Notes under the pieces: model-generated
The model's input: the letters and a program-made list of their open reading frames with translations, nothing else
Databases searched by the model: none
What the model was told of the DNA's origin: nothing
Shown: positions 1-9,700 of the stretch, piece after piece
Position numbering within the stretch: position 1 is the first letter of the stretch
Layout: each line of letters opens with the position of its first letter
Assembly (NCBI RefSeq): GCF_022953055.1
Contig: NZ_JALJEJ010000001.1
Coordinates: 558,001 to 622,000 of the forward strand
Source: Mucilaginibacter straminoryzae
GTDB taxonomy: Bacteria; Bacteroidota; Bacteroidia; Sphingobacteriales; Sphingobacteriaceae
Direction of reading: 5' to 3'
DNA length: 64,000 nucleotides
Translations under genes and position numbers: made by a program

Positions 1-618
1 GATATAATGGCAACATTGGCTGGCGAAAATGTGACATTTGATTTAGCAGAAGGAATGGTCTTAATTGATGAAATAGGAACACATCTTCATCCCAGGTGGA
101 GGATGGAGGTTGTGGGCCGATTAAGAAAAGCCTTTCCTAAAATCAAGTTCGTAGTTACCACACATGAACCGCTTTGTTTGCGTGGTTTAGTCGCAGGAGA
201 AGCAGTAGTATTAACCAAAAATGAGGACAAGGAAATTATTGCTTTGTCAGATCTGCCAGATCCCAGCGAGCTTCGTATCGATCAAATCCTTACTTCAGAT
301 TTTTTTGGGCTCAAGAGCACCATTGATCCGGAAACAGAAAAGCTGTTTGATGAGTATTATGCAATATTAGCTCTAGATGATCAGGATAGAACTGATGAAC
401 AAAAAAGACGTATCCTTGAACTCAGTGCTCTTATTCCAAGGATTAAGCATCTTGGTGACAATCTCAGGGAAGAGTTGGCCTATTACGTCATCGATGAATT
501 GTTGGCAAAAAAAACCAGAGAAAAAGGTTTAAAAATCAAAGAAGATTTAAAAGCCCAGGCGGTCAAACAAGTAGCCAGCATATGGAATACCATTGAAGGC
601 AAAACGAACATTCAATGA
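1..618 (+). CDS. ptuA: PtuA-like AAA/ABC-type ATPase, 3' part (5' end outside window)
   Basis: The reading frame is open to the window edge, so the gene starts upstream; an internal ATG at 7 should not be taken as the start. Seen: a Walker B/D-loop stretch LIDEIGTHLHP (nt about 61-93), then a beta strand and the switch histidine in TTHEP (nt about 157-171), as in OLD/RecF/SMC-like ATPases. The Walker A region must lie outside. The C-terminal about 100 residues are charged and helical. It overlaps the next gene (an HNH nuclease) by ATGA, which indicates translational coupling. An ATPase directly followed by this type of HNH protein is the arrangement of the Septu anti-phage system (PtuA-PtuB), also found attached to some retrons. 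Whether a retron reverse transcriptase lies upstream cannot be seen. Alternative: another ATPase-HNH pair of the same superfamily. Confidence 0.7.
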   Translation, partial: DIMATLAGENVTFDLAEGMVLIDEIGTHLHPRWRMEVVGRLRKAFPKIKFVVTTHEPLCLRGLVAGEAVVLTKNEDKEIIALSDLPDPSELRIDQILTSDFFGLKSTIDPETEKLFDEYYAILALDDQDRTDEQKRRILELSALIPRIKHLGDNLREELAYYVIDELLAKKTREKGLKIKEDLKAQAVKQVASIWNTIEGKTNIQ

Positions 619-1496
619 TAAAGATTGACAGAAACACGGTTCCTAGACCTACTGTACTAGATGGGAAAGGGAAAGCAGAGACAATAAATGCTATCGCTTA
701 CTATACCCCGTACGATGATACCAAAGACGCATTTAAGTTTAAAGTGTATTCAGACCCTGAGGTAAAAAATGCTTTGATTGAATTATTCAAAGGGAAATGT
801 GCATATTGTGAAAGTACATTTTTACATGTCTATTCCGGCGATGTGGAACATTTTCGTCCTAAAGGAGAAATAGAAGAAGCTGTGCCTGATAAAAAGCCAG
901 GTTACTACTGGTTAGCTGCTGATTGGGACAACCTATTACTCTCTTGCAGAAATTGCAATCAAAAATTAGCACATTCAGTATACGGCGCGTCTGGAAAGAA
1001 GACTATGGGAAAAATGAATCAATTTCCATTGTCTGACACAAGCAGGTATGTCCGTAAACACGATCATCCTAATGGTGTGAGTGATGAAGAAACATACAGA
1101 CTATTACTGAACCCTTGTATAGATAATCCAGAATTGCATCTCGAATATGGTGATGAAGGAGTAATTCGCCCTAAAAGAGGTGCCAACAACATTCTAAGTC
1201 CTAAAGGGAAAACTTCTATTGAAGTTTATGTTTTGCAGCGTGTGCCTTTAGTCCAATCAAGAGAGAAGGTTTTGATAGACATTCAGGCCCAAATACAAAG
1301 GGTAATCGAGGCTACCCAAAATTTCAATAAGTTTTTAGATGACCCAGATCCAGCTTTAAGGTTTTATTTCGAAAAAATACTTAAACGGGAATTGGAAAGA
1401 CTTAAGAAATTTTTGAGTTTAGATGAGCAATATGTGGGGATGGCCAGACAAATAATCGGAAAATTTCTCGCCTTAAATTTTGGAATCAAATTGTGA
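615..1496 (+). CDS. ptuB: PtuB-like HNH endonuclease (Septu/retron-associated type)
   Basis: 293 aa. Zinc-type HNH signature: CAYC (C62, C65), then DVEHFRPK (H79), then WDNLLLSCRNCN with N106 and a second CxxC (C111, C114). This spelling matches the HNH family found with PtuA ATPases and with retron effectors (family TIGR02646, from memory). Expected role: DNA (or tRNA, as shown for some retron PtuAB) cleavage triggered during phage infection, in complex with the ATPase. The start codon overlaps the ATPase stop (ATGA), so the two are made together. The C-terminal about 100 residues are helical and carry no motif I recognise. The gene is AT-rich like the following two genes. No immunity gene is evident, consistent with a complex held inactive by the ATPase. 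Confidence 0.72.
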   Translation: MIKIDRNTVPRPTVLDGKGKAETINAIAYYTPYDDTKDAFKFKVYSDPEVKNALIELFKGKCAYCESTFLHVYSGDVEHFRPKGEIEEAVPDKKPGYYWLAADWDNLLLSCRNCNQKLAHSVYGASGKKTMGKMNQFPLSDTSRYVRKHDHPNGVSDEETYRLLLNPCIDNPELHLEYGDEGVIRPKRGANNILSPKGKTSIEVYVLQRVPLVQSREKVLIDIQAQIQRVIEATQNFNKFLDDPDPALRFYFEKILKRELERLKKFLSLDEQYVGMARQIIGKFLALNFGIKL

Positions 1497-1626
1497 CTTT
1501 ATCTGAAATGAATTGAGAAATAAACACATACCTGACGTAAAGCTACCGGTAAATAAGTCAATAAAGTGTTTCAACGATAAAATGGGATTGTAAGAGTATT
1601 TTGTCAATTATATCAATGATAAATAA

Positions 1627-2871
1627 ATGAAGCTTAACTTTCTTGAAAGTGGCATTGACTCTCTAAAAAAAGGATTTGAAAATCTTACTGCTTACGAAAA
1701 CCTTCAATTTAATAATGATCTCATAAGGAAAAAGAAGCAAAGATACTATCATCTTAAAGATGCAATACTATTTATACAGCATGGCGTTGAGATTCTCTTT
1801 AAACAAATTATCGTTAAACATAGTGAGTATTTGCTTTTTACAAGCATTGACGAAAATGTAAAGAAGGCTTTTCGAGAAAAAAAGGAAAAAAATCTTAAGA
1901 GCATATTTGAAAGTGAAGTAAAGCATAAGATACACACTGTCTCTTTTACAGAATCCATAGAGCGTATTAAAATTCTTCCGCAAATTCATTTTGGGAAGCA
2001 ATTTGAAGAAAAAGTTAGAGCGTTAGAAACTTATCGAAACGTTATAATGCATTCTGAGCCATACTTAGATGAAAGCAAAATCAACCAAACATTTGATGGC
2101 CTTGCCAACATGCTTGACGTGTTTTTTTATCAGAACTTGGGTAAGGCTTATAGGACGATAAGTGGGTATGGCGATTTTGTAAGAAGTTTTGAGAACTTTC
2201 AGAATGCACTTAAAAAGAACAACCAGCACTTGAAAGCTGAAGCTCTGCGAGTGTTCATGGATGCATTTAATGCTTCAGAGCTTTCAATGGGAGCCAAAGA
2301 ATTAAAGAGGTTTACGGATGTAGATTGCTGCGCGAAGTTTATGGACGTATTGTTTGATTCATCTTTAATTTTCGGTATAGATATTTATAATGGTTATTGT
2401 GCGGGCCGAACGGTAATTCGGAGAGAAAATAAAGAGATGTTTAAAATCATAGCAGAAGACAAGTTGTTTTTTTGCGAATTCAAATTTAAAAGCCTTATAG
2501 TTTATCTCCCTGATATGGCGAATCAAAGTTCTCCAATTATTTTTGTTGAATGTGATTCATTTATTGAACGGGACTCGAAATTCAAAAACGCAGTTGCGCC
2601 TGATTTTCATAACATATTGCATGTAGATTATTATCGCTTAAATGATGGCTCTATACTTACTGGAGAGGATCAAATGGAAGCCTTTCATGAATCAGAAAGC
2701 TGCGTTGAATACGAAAGTGTTATCAGATTTTACTCATCTGGAATATTGTGCTTAATGAATGTTCAAGGGCTTGAGTATAACTACGGATTAAAACGACTAA
2801 TTGAAGTTAATAGGTTCATTGATGGAAAAGATTTTGAAGTTGGAATCCGTGACCATTTGGACAACTTTTGA
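1627..2871 (+). CDS. Unknown protein with HEPN-like N-terminal helical domain
   Basis: 414 aa, not a family I can name. The N-terminal about 170 residues are helical and contain a stretch KDAILFIQHGVEILFKQ (about 44-60) followed by YRNVIMHSE with R137-N138-x3-H142. R-N-x3-H is the catalytic spelling of HEPN ribonucleases, and this helix arrangement recurs in HEPN-type toxins and defence proteins. The C-terminal half (about 220-414) is a mixed alpha/beta domain with no motif I recognise. No signal peptide or membrane segment, so it is probably cytosolic. It lies 130 nt after the PtuB-like gene and 65 nt before the HNH-STAND gene, same strand, so it may be a partner or effector of the latter. 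The HEPN call rests on a short motif and general helical pattern; a non-enzymatic HEPN fold or chance match is possible. Confidence 0.5.
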   Translation: MKLNFLESGIDSLKKGFENLTAYENLQFNNDLIRKKKQRYYHLKDAILFIQHGVEILFKQIIVKHSEYLLFTSIDENVKKAFREKKEKNLKSIFESEVKHKIHTVSFTESIERIKILPQIHFGKQFEEKVRALETYRNVIMHSEPYLDESKINQTFDGLANMLDVFFYQNLGKAYRTISGYGDFVRSFENFQNALKKNNQHLKAEALRVFMDAFNASELSMGAKELKRFTDVDCCAKFMDVLFDSSLIFGIDIYNGYCAGRTVIRRENKEMFKIIAEDKLFFCEFKFKSLIVYLPDMANQSSPIIFVECDSFIERDSKFKNAVAPDFHNILHVDYYRLNDGSILTGEDQMEAFHESESCVEYESVIRFYSSGILCLMNVQGLEYNYGLKRLIEVNRFIDGKDFEVGIRDHLDNF

Positions 2872-2936
2872 CAAAAAGGTGTAGACGAAACAGATTGTGG
2901 TCTTATTATTAAGACTAGTTACTTTTCTATATATTA

Positions 2937-5669
2937 ATGGCTAAACAACCTCAAAGGCTCTCCCCATCATCAGAGACAATAAAGAAGCTTTTATTGCGCT
3001 CAGGAAATGAATGTGCCTTTCCTGGATGTACCGAAGTATTGTTTAACGATAAGAATAAGCTTGTTGCAGAATGCTGCCATATCGAAGCTGCGTTGCCAGG
3101 CGGCGAAAGGTATAACCCTAATCAATCCGATGAAGCTTGTCGTTCATACGATAACTTGCTTTTTTTGTGTCATAAACATCACGTGGAAACAGATGATGTT
3201 TCTTTATTTCCAGTTGATGCATTAAAGAAAATCAAAAAAGATCATGAAAGTAGGTTTAGCGAAAAACCATTCGCTATAAGTGATAATTACATTGAGCAAG
3301 TAATTAAATCATTTGAAGAAATATTAGAAACTATCAAAGACACATCGGCACGTGTCAAACGCATTGACGAAAATCTATCAGATCTTTTAAAGGCCCAAGT
3401 GAAGGCTGAGAAAGAAAAAATTCAACCGAAGGAACATTTTGGTCCTCCGTTTATAGTCGAATTCAATGGTAGAAGCCAAGAATTAGAAAAGCTACATGTT
3501 GCATACAATCAATTCAATACTTTTTTAATATGCGGGGTTTCAGGAATAGGAAAGTCTTCAGTAACAGCTCAATTCTTAGCAAATAATAAAACGCACAAGG
3601 TACTCTGGGTCGATTGTGAGATTATTAGGACAAAAGAATCATTCCATGAATGTTTAGCAAGATTTATTAATCAAGAATTTGATGACGGCTCAATAATAGA
3701 GATATTGTCTGTCCCTGATGATAACGTTATACGAAGAAGTATCTTAAATTCATTACAACGTAACTCATGTTGTATTGTATTTGACGGTTTTGACAATATT
3801 GATTGTGAGCTCATTAAAATTCTCAAAACATTCAATGAATATCTAAGCAGCTCTAAAATCTTCTTAACTTCTAAGTTTAATATTGAAACAATAAGTTGGA
3901 AAAATCCGGTATATAAAGAAATTTTAGGTGGAGTAGATTTCAATACGTTTGTGTCAATGTTTAAAAGTCACATCCATTATCAAATAAGCGTTGATAGTTT
4001 AACTCGATTATTTCACTTACTCAATGGACACCCCTTTTTAATTAAGTTATCATTCTCCGTTTTACAGTATTTACCAATTGAGAATTTTATTAATCAACTA
4101 TCCAATCAAGCGTCAATAGAGATTAGCCAATATGTCAAGCAGAAAGCATTTGAACTATTAAGCAGTGAGGAATTTGCTTTATTAGTACGACTATCCCGTT
4201 TAAGTATACCTTTTAGATTCAAAATCGGCGAATATATTTCTGATTTAGAATTCTATCAAATCTTTAAAAAATTAAAAGACAAATTTTTTATTGATGACCT
4301 TCCGAATTCTTTTTTTGTTATTCCAGAATACATAAGATCTCACATCCCAATTAAAGAAAACGAGGAAGAAGCTTTAGACCTCAGCAAATCTTATGTTCAA
4401 TACTTACAATCTATAAAAGATGACCTCCAATATTTCGAAGGAAATGCATTGATTTTTCATGCTATTGATGCTGGCCTTTTGGATACAGCGCAAACTGAAG
4501 CATTCAGATTTTTGTCCGAGTTAATGAATAGCGGCAGGTTTAACCTTGCGTATAGAGTAGCATTTGACTTAGAAAGAAATACAAAATCCAGTAATTGGAG
4601 TTTTATCTATTACGTTCAAGGAAGAGTTAGGAGATTCCAAGGGAACTACGAGCAAGCTTTAGAAAAATACGATCGGGGAATCGCAACATACGATAAAACA
4701 GCACTTGTTGCTATTGTTAATCTACAATTTGAGAGAGCAAGCATTCTTACATATTTATCCAAGGAATTAAATAATCCAGAACTTCTTGACGAGGCGAAAC
4801 GGACTTACCAGCTATTATCTGTTTCAGAAGATGCTACAATGTCATTGCAATGCCAATTAAGTCTTTTTTCTATGAAGTTGTCTGAGAATAACTACGAGGA
4901 AGTAATTAATAAAATAGAAGATCTTATTATCACCATAAATCTTGATAGTATTCGAATCAATGTTCAAGCTGGACTGTGGCAAATGCTTGGAGATGCCTAT
5001 AGTAAAGCTGAGGATTATCCAAATGCATTTCAGGCATTTGATAAGAGTATTGATTTATATAAAGAAGCTATTGTCAAATTTGGCATGAATACCATAGATG
5101 GATTATACCATTTATATGAAAGTTACGGCTGGGCCTTTGCGAATGCCCTGGATTATTCGGGAGCATCTGAAATGTTTGGTCTTTGCGTTGGATTATGTGA
5201 GATATTTGACCTTGGCTTAAATATGGAAAATGCGCTCTTTGATTATGGATTTCATTTGGTGATGAATAATCAATTTAGTGAAGCGGTAAACATACTTCAA
5301 ACGCATTATTCGTTTGTTGTAGATAATTGTCTGATAGAGGACGTCGATATGCCTTTGATTCATGGTACGCTTAGCTTCGCGAAATGGTATAGTGGTGCTC
5401 TTATCGAAGCTGTAGAATTACTAGGGCTCTATATTCTTTCCTCTTATAAAAGGCAGGTTCGCCCAGTAATCTCCATAATGGAAGAAGACGGATTGATGGA
5501 AGCCTTTGATCCTCTAATTTTTTTCAAGAAACGGATGTATATATTAATTATCCCATCGGGAAAGACACATAAAGATTTTCAACAATGGATTAACATTGTT
5601 GTCGAAAGACGACCAGAATTAACCGAGCCTTTAAGTCATTTTTCGCAGTTTAAGAAAGAAGATAGCTGA
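2937..5669 (+). CDS. HNH nuclease-STAND NTPase-TPR fusion protein (candidate NLR/Avs-like immune sensor)
   Basis: 910 aa in four parts. (1) HNH nuclease, about 15-110: C26/C31, CCHIEAA (H48), YDNLLFLCHKHH (N73, C78, H81/H82). (2) A charged helical linker, about 115-165. (3) STAND/NACHT-like NTPase, about 170-400: Walker A GVSGIGKS (201-208), Walker B IVFDGFDNID (281-290), a sensor-like KIFLTSK (308-314) and LNGHPFLIKL (about 363-372), the GxP-like motif of NB-ARC/STAND modules. (4) Winged-helix-like region to about 500, then TPR-like helical pairs to about 880. This is the layout of bacterial NLR-like anti-phage proteins (Avs, bNACHT): an effector at the N-terminus, an oligomerising switch, and a ligand-sensing repeat domain. 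Predicted action: phage-protein binding causes assembly and DNA cleavage. ATG start at 2937 chosen because the HNH begins shortly after. AT-rich; beside a Septu-like pair and a broken integrase. Confidence 0.75.
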   Translation: MAKQPQRLSPSSETIKKLLLRSGNECAFPGCTEVLFNDKNKLVAECCHIEAALPGGERYNPNQSDEACRSYDNLLFLCHKHHVETDDVSLFPVDALKKIKKDHESRFSEKPFAISDNYIEQVIKSFEEILETIKDTSARVKRIDENLSDLLKAQVKAEKEKIQPKEHFGPPFIVEFNGRSQELEKLHVAYNQFNTFLICGVSGIGKSSVTAQFLANNKTHKVLWVDCEIIRTKESFHECLARFINQEFDDGSIIEILSVPDDNVIRRSILNSLQRNSCCIVFDGFDNIDCELIKILKTFNEYLSSSKIFLTSKFNIETISWKNPVYKEILGGVDFNTFVSMFKSHIHYQISVDSLTRLFHLLNGHPFLIKLSFSVLQYLPIENFINQLSNQASIEISQYVKQKAFELLSSEEFALLVRLSRLSIPFRFKIGEYISDLEFYQIFKKLKDKFFIDDLPNSFFVIPEYIRSHIPIKENEEEALDLSKSYVQYLQSIKDDLQYFEGNALIFHAIDAGLLDTAQTEAFRFLSELMNSGRFNLAYRVAFDLERNTKSSNWSFIYYVQGRVRRFQGNYEQALEKYDRGIATYDKTALVAIVNLQFERASILTYLSKELNNPELLDEAKRTYQLLSVSEDATMSLQCQLSLFSMKLSENNYEEVINKIEDLIITINLDSIRINVQAGLWQMLGDAYSKAEDYPNAFQAFDKSIDLYKEAIVKFGMNTIDGLYHLYESYGWAFANALDYSGASEMFGLCVGLCEIFDLGLNMENALFDYGFHLVMNNQFSEAVNILQTHYSFVVDNCLIEDVDMPLIHGTLSFAKWYSGALIEAVELLGLYILSSYKRQVRPVISIMEEDGLMEAFDPLIFFKKRMYILIIPSGKTHKDFQQWINIVVERRPELTEPLSHFSQFKKEDS

Positions 5670-5769
5670 TACAATATCACTGCTTTATCTCTGCCAACAA
5701 CTTCAAATCCTCCATTAAATGGTTCGAGTTTTGTACCAAGGGGATCACAAAATCCGTAAAAAGAGAGAT

Positions 5770-5797
5770 AAAGCCTTTAGAAATAAAGGCTTTTCTT
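5770..5797 (+). terminator. Rho-independent terminator after the defence island
   Basis: Stem AAAGCCTTT (5770-5778) pairs with AAAGGCTTT (5785-5793) across a 6-nt loop, followed by a T-rich stretch. It would end transcription of the defence genes about 100 nt downstream of the HNH-STAND stop codon. Confidence 0.75.
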
Positions 5798-5856
5798 GTT
5801 TTAAACGCTCTCAAAGCACTTTTTTCATTCAGTCAGGGTCAAAACAATTTAAGCCG

Positions 5857-5908
5857 TTCGGTATACCCCTCGGTGTACTACTAAAAAAGCGGAAATTAGT
5901 ATACCGAA
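5857..5908. repeat. 10-bp perfect inverted repeat upstream of the integrase gene
   Basis: TTCGGTATAC at 5857-5866 and its reverse complement GTATACCGAA at 5899-5908, with 32 bp between. A variant of the left arm (CGGTGTAC) follows at 5871-5878. Position 65-115 bp upstream of the tyrosine recombinase start suits integrase/excisionase binding or an att site; this role is inferred from position only. Confidence 0.6.
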
Positions 5909-5973
5909 TTTATCATCAGTAGTTCAATTTGGGGTTGTGGTGGGGCCATGGTTTAACCTCAAATACTGGCTAA

Positions 5974-6678
5974 ATGAAAGTAAATCAGGAACTTTCAATT
6001 TTGTTTTGGCTTTGGAAAGCCAAGCAAACATCGGACGGCGCGATCCCAATCTATGTACGCGTAACCGTCAACGGATTAAGAGATCAGTTCTCCTCCGGCA
6101 AAAAAATAATGGCAGAATACTGGAATGAAGAAACCGGGTTTGCTGTCAAAGCGTGTAAGGATGCGGCATCCATCAATGCCTATATCACGCTCACCACGAA
6201 AGAATTAGAAAAGTGCTATAACCGCCTTTGTGAAGAGCACGAGGAAGTGACGGCCAAAATGCTGAAAGCAGCTTATCTGTATAAGCCTGAGCCGAAGCCA
6301 ACCCTCATGGATGCCTTTAAAGTCCATAACGAGGAATTTGCGGAGCGCGTAAACAAAGGAAAAGGCACCAAAGGCACTTTGGGCCGCTACGAGCGGCTAA
6401 AAGGAAAAGTAGAAGCCTATCTGAAAAAGAAGTTTAAGGCGTCCGATATTCAGCTCGACCATATCCAGTATTCCTTCGCATCCGGCTTTTTCCATTACCT
6501 GCTCATGCAAGACGTCGATGAAAACACCGCGATGAAATATGTCAAGACCCTGAAGCAGGTCATGACTAAAGCGGTCAATGAAGGCATGATTGCGCAAAAC
6601 ACGATCAACAATTTTAAATGCACCTATAAAGACCCTGACCGTGATTACTTGGAGATGGACGAGATCATCCGTATCTAA
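5974..6678 (+). pseudogene. Tyrosine recombinase (integrase), 5' fragment
   Basis: 234 codons giving the arm-binding N-terminal domain (about 1-105) and the SAM-like core-binding domain (about 108-215) of a Bacteroidota integrative-element integrase. The frame stops just after DYLEMDEIIRI, exactly where the catalytic domain should begin (an intact homologue continues with a Tyr and the first catalytic Arg region). The missing C-terminal end reappears in the same orientation at 10668-10916. Together the fragments account for roughly three quarters of an about 410-aa enzyme; about 110 residues including the first catalytic arginine are gone. ATG at 5974 fits the family's N-terminus. It is therefore non-functional unless rescued by another integrase. 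GC is clearly higher than in the defence genes to its left. Confidence 0.85.
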
Positions 6679-6768
6679 ACCGCACAGCCGGCGTCCGGTT
6701 TTGTTACAGATTTCGGTAAACCGAATAATGTATTTGCCTATTTTTCAAGATATTAACAATTTGGAACA

Positions 6769-9700
6769 ATGATTGATCCCCTCACTTCGTTGAATGCTCC
6801 TCTGTTCCATATCAGTCTTTTTGACCTGGCATCGATGGGAACCTTCTTTGTTGGGCTGGCGTTTGCACTGCTCCTGGTATTCGTTAAAAAGTCCGACAAA
6901 AGCGCCAACCTGTTTCTGGCTTTGGCTCTTGCCGTCATCGTGTTGAAGACCGGCGGAATTACGCCGCTTCTACTGCCAGCACTGGGGCCGTCACTATATC
7001 TTTATGTCGGGCGGCTAACCTTTCCTAACCAGCGATTCCGCCAAAAAGATCTGCTTCATTTTTGCTCTTTACCGACGGTGTATTGGATGCCGTCCTGGCT
7101 GATCCTGATATCAGTTATCATTTATTTGTACATGTCGTCTCGGTTGATAGAGCGCTGCTATGGCCAGCTGCAAGTGGTACTGATGGACCGGCCACGTTTC
7201 GCCTTCCGGCACTTGAAAAAAATGTTGCTTTTGATGAGCGCATGTTGCCTTCTGGCCTTCTTCGATGCAATCTTCTATTTTGCGATAGCCAGCCTATTGA
7301 TCGGAATGGCAGTAACAGCTATCCTGAAAATGGATGATGATCGCCGGTTGACCACGCCAATTACGGACAGGTTTGCTGTAAGGGAAAAAGGCCGAAGGTT
7401 AAATGCAACCGTGGCCGCGAATCGGTTCTACGAAGATCCCGACCTGACATTGACCACCTTGGCCGTGAAACTGATAATGCACCCGCACGACCTGTCACGG
7501 ATCATTAACTTAGGACTGGAAAAGAACTTTAGTGATTTTATCAATGAATTCCGGGTGCGCGAGATTGCCAGAAAAATGAGGGACCCGGCTTTTGATCGTA
7601 TCAAACTGCTCGGTATTGCGTACGAGTCGGGGTTTAACTCCCAAAGAACTTTCAACCGGGTTTTTAAAGAAATGACGGGCAAAACCCCGGCGGAATACAA
7701 AAGAATGCTGGAAAAAGAATTGCCAATTGATAAGTTGGCTACTCAGCCGCGATTACGCCCTGTAATATTGCGTCCGGAAAGCCCGCCAGTCTGGGCTAAA
7801 GAGAAATTAAACTGCAATTATATGTTTAAAGATTATTTCAAAACAGCAGTCCGCAGCATACGGAGCAACAAAGTTTATAGTGCACTAAATATTGTCGGAC
7901 TTGCCATCGGTATTGCCTGTGCAGGATTGATATTCCTTTGGGTCGGAGATGAGATGACTTATGACAGCACCAATATCAAAAAAGACCGATTGTACGAGGT
8001 AAAGATCAATGCCGATTTTAGTGGCAATAAATTTGTAATGGGATCGACGCCGCGTGTGATGGGTAAAACGATCAAGGCAGAATTGCCTGGCATCGCCAAT
8101 GTTTGCCGTATCTCGGACGGCGATGTGAAAGCCTTATTCAAGATCGGCGATAAATCCTTTTATGCGAACGGCCGTTATGCCGATCCGGCGCTGTTCAGTA
8201 TGTTTACACTGCCATTCGTTCATGGCAATATCGAAAATGCTTTTACCCATCTGCGTTCAGTCGTCCTGACGGAAAAGACTGCTCGACGATTCTTTGGTAA
8301 TGACGGTGACGTGCTTGGTAAAACTATCCGCGTTGACAATAAAAATGACTACGTGGTTACCGGTGTATTAAAGGATATCCCCAAAAATTCAACATTGCAG
8401 GCCGATTGGTTTATACCGTATGAAACGTTGTCGCATGATGTAAATATAGTGGCAGGAAACGATCTGCAAGATCATGTATGGAACAGTTACGGGCCTTTTA
8501 CTTATGTCGAGCTGGAGCCAAATGCAAATATCGATACAATGAATGCCCGGCTTTTGAATTTCATCCACGGTAAAGATGCTACGCAAAAAAACACTGCGTT
8601 TTTGTACCCGATGACGCGCTGGCATTTGTACGATCAGTTTACCAATGGTAAAGAGAATAGCAGTGGCCGTATCAGCCAGGTGAGGCTGCTTTCGGTTATT
8701 GCATGGATAATTTTACTAATCGCATGCATTAACTTTATGAACCTTGCAACCGCACGAAGCGAAAAACGTGCTAAAGAGATAGGCGTGCGTAAAGTGTTAG
8801 GTTCAGGAAGAAACCGGCTGATAGGACAGTTTATGGCTGAATCATTTTTAATGTCCGCTATGGCTGCGGCGATCGCCGTAGGTATAGTCGCGATCTCGCT
8901 GCCTGCATTCAACACACTGGTTGAAAAAGATCTGAACATAGGGCTGAGTGATCCGGCGCACTTTTTGGTGTTAGGACTGATCACGGTTATCTGTGGTTTA
9001 CTGGCTGGAAGTTACCCATCACTATATTTGTCTTCATTCGATCCGGTAAAGGTCTTGAAAGGATTAAAGATCAAAAGTGGTACAGCTACGCTGATCCGCA
9101 AGGGTTTAGTGATTTTACAGTTTAGCGTTGCAATAGTTTTTATCATCAGTACAATCATTATATATCAGCAAATTCAGCATGTAAAATCGCGTGATCTCGG
9201 TTTCAATAAAAACAACCTGGTCGAGATCGATATGCAACACCCTGTTGGCCGGACTTTTTCGGTCATCAAACAGCAATTAATGAATACGGGGGTAGTTTCC
9301 AATGCCGCGATGACCGATCACGTAGCTTTATATGGCGGAAATACGGATAACAGCTTCAAATGGGATGGCAAGGGGGCGAATGATAATTTCGATATCGCTT
9401 TCCGAAATGTAACACCGGAATTTATGTCGACTGCCGGGATGCACATTATTGAAGGGCGGGATTTCGGGGACGAGGCGGCTGATACGACCAGTGTTATCGT
9501 AACGCAGTCGCTGGCGAAAAGGATCGATAAGAATGGCGTGGTCGGAAAGATTATACAGTCGCCGCGCGGGGTGAATGAAGGACTTTTTAAAAATCTGAGA
9601 ATAGTCGGAGTAGTGCAAGACTATGTTATGGGCAATATCTACGATCATGCAGGCACTCCCGTCATATTTATTTGTCATTCATCAGCCAATTTCGATCGTA

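Larger units (their letters stand above)
5670..5973. other. Intergenic region between defence island and integrase
   Basis: About 300 bp without a convincing gene. It holds a GGTTCGA at 5721-5727 like a tRNA T-loop but without pairing flanks, a rho-independent terminator at 5770-5797, and a perfect 10-bp inverted repeat at 5857-5866/5899-5908. It is the logical place for an attachment site and integrase arm sites. A 67-codon frame at 5719-5922 runs straight through the terminator and is not supported as a gene. Confidence 0.5.

Noticed and set aside
5719..5750. GGTTCGA sequence that could be the 3' end of a tRNA gene
   Set aside because: The bases flanking the loop do not pair and no acceptor or anticodon arms precede it; at most a degenerate attachment scar.
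5719..5922. 67-codon plus-strand frame
   Set aside because: It runs through a strong terminator and the inverted repeat; composition is Lys/Phe-rich and random-looking.
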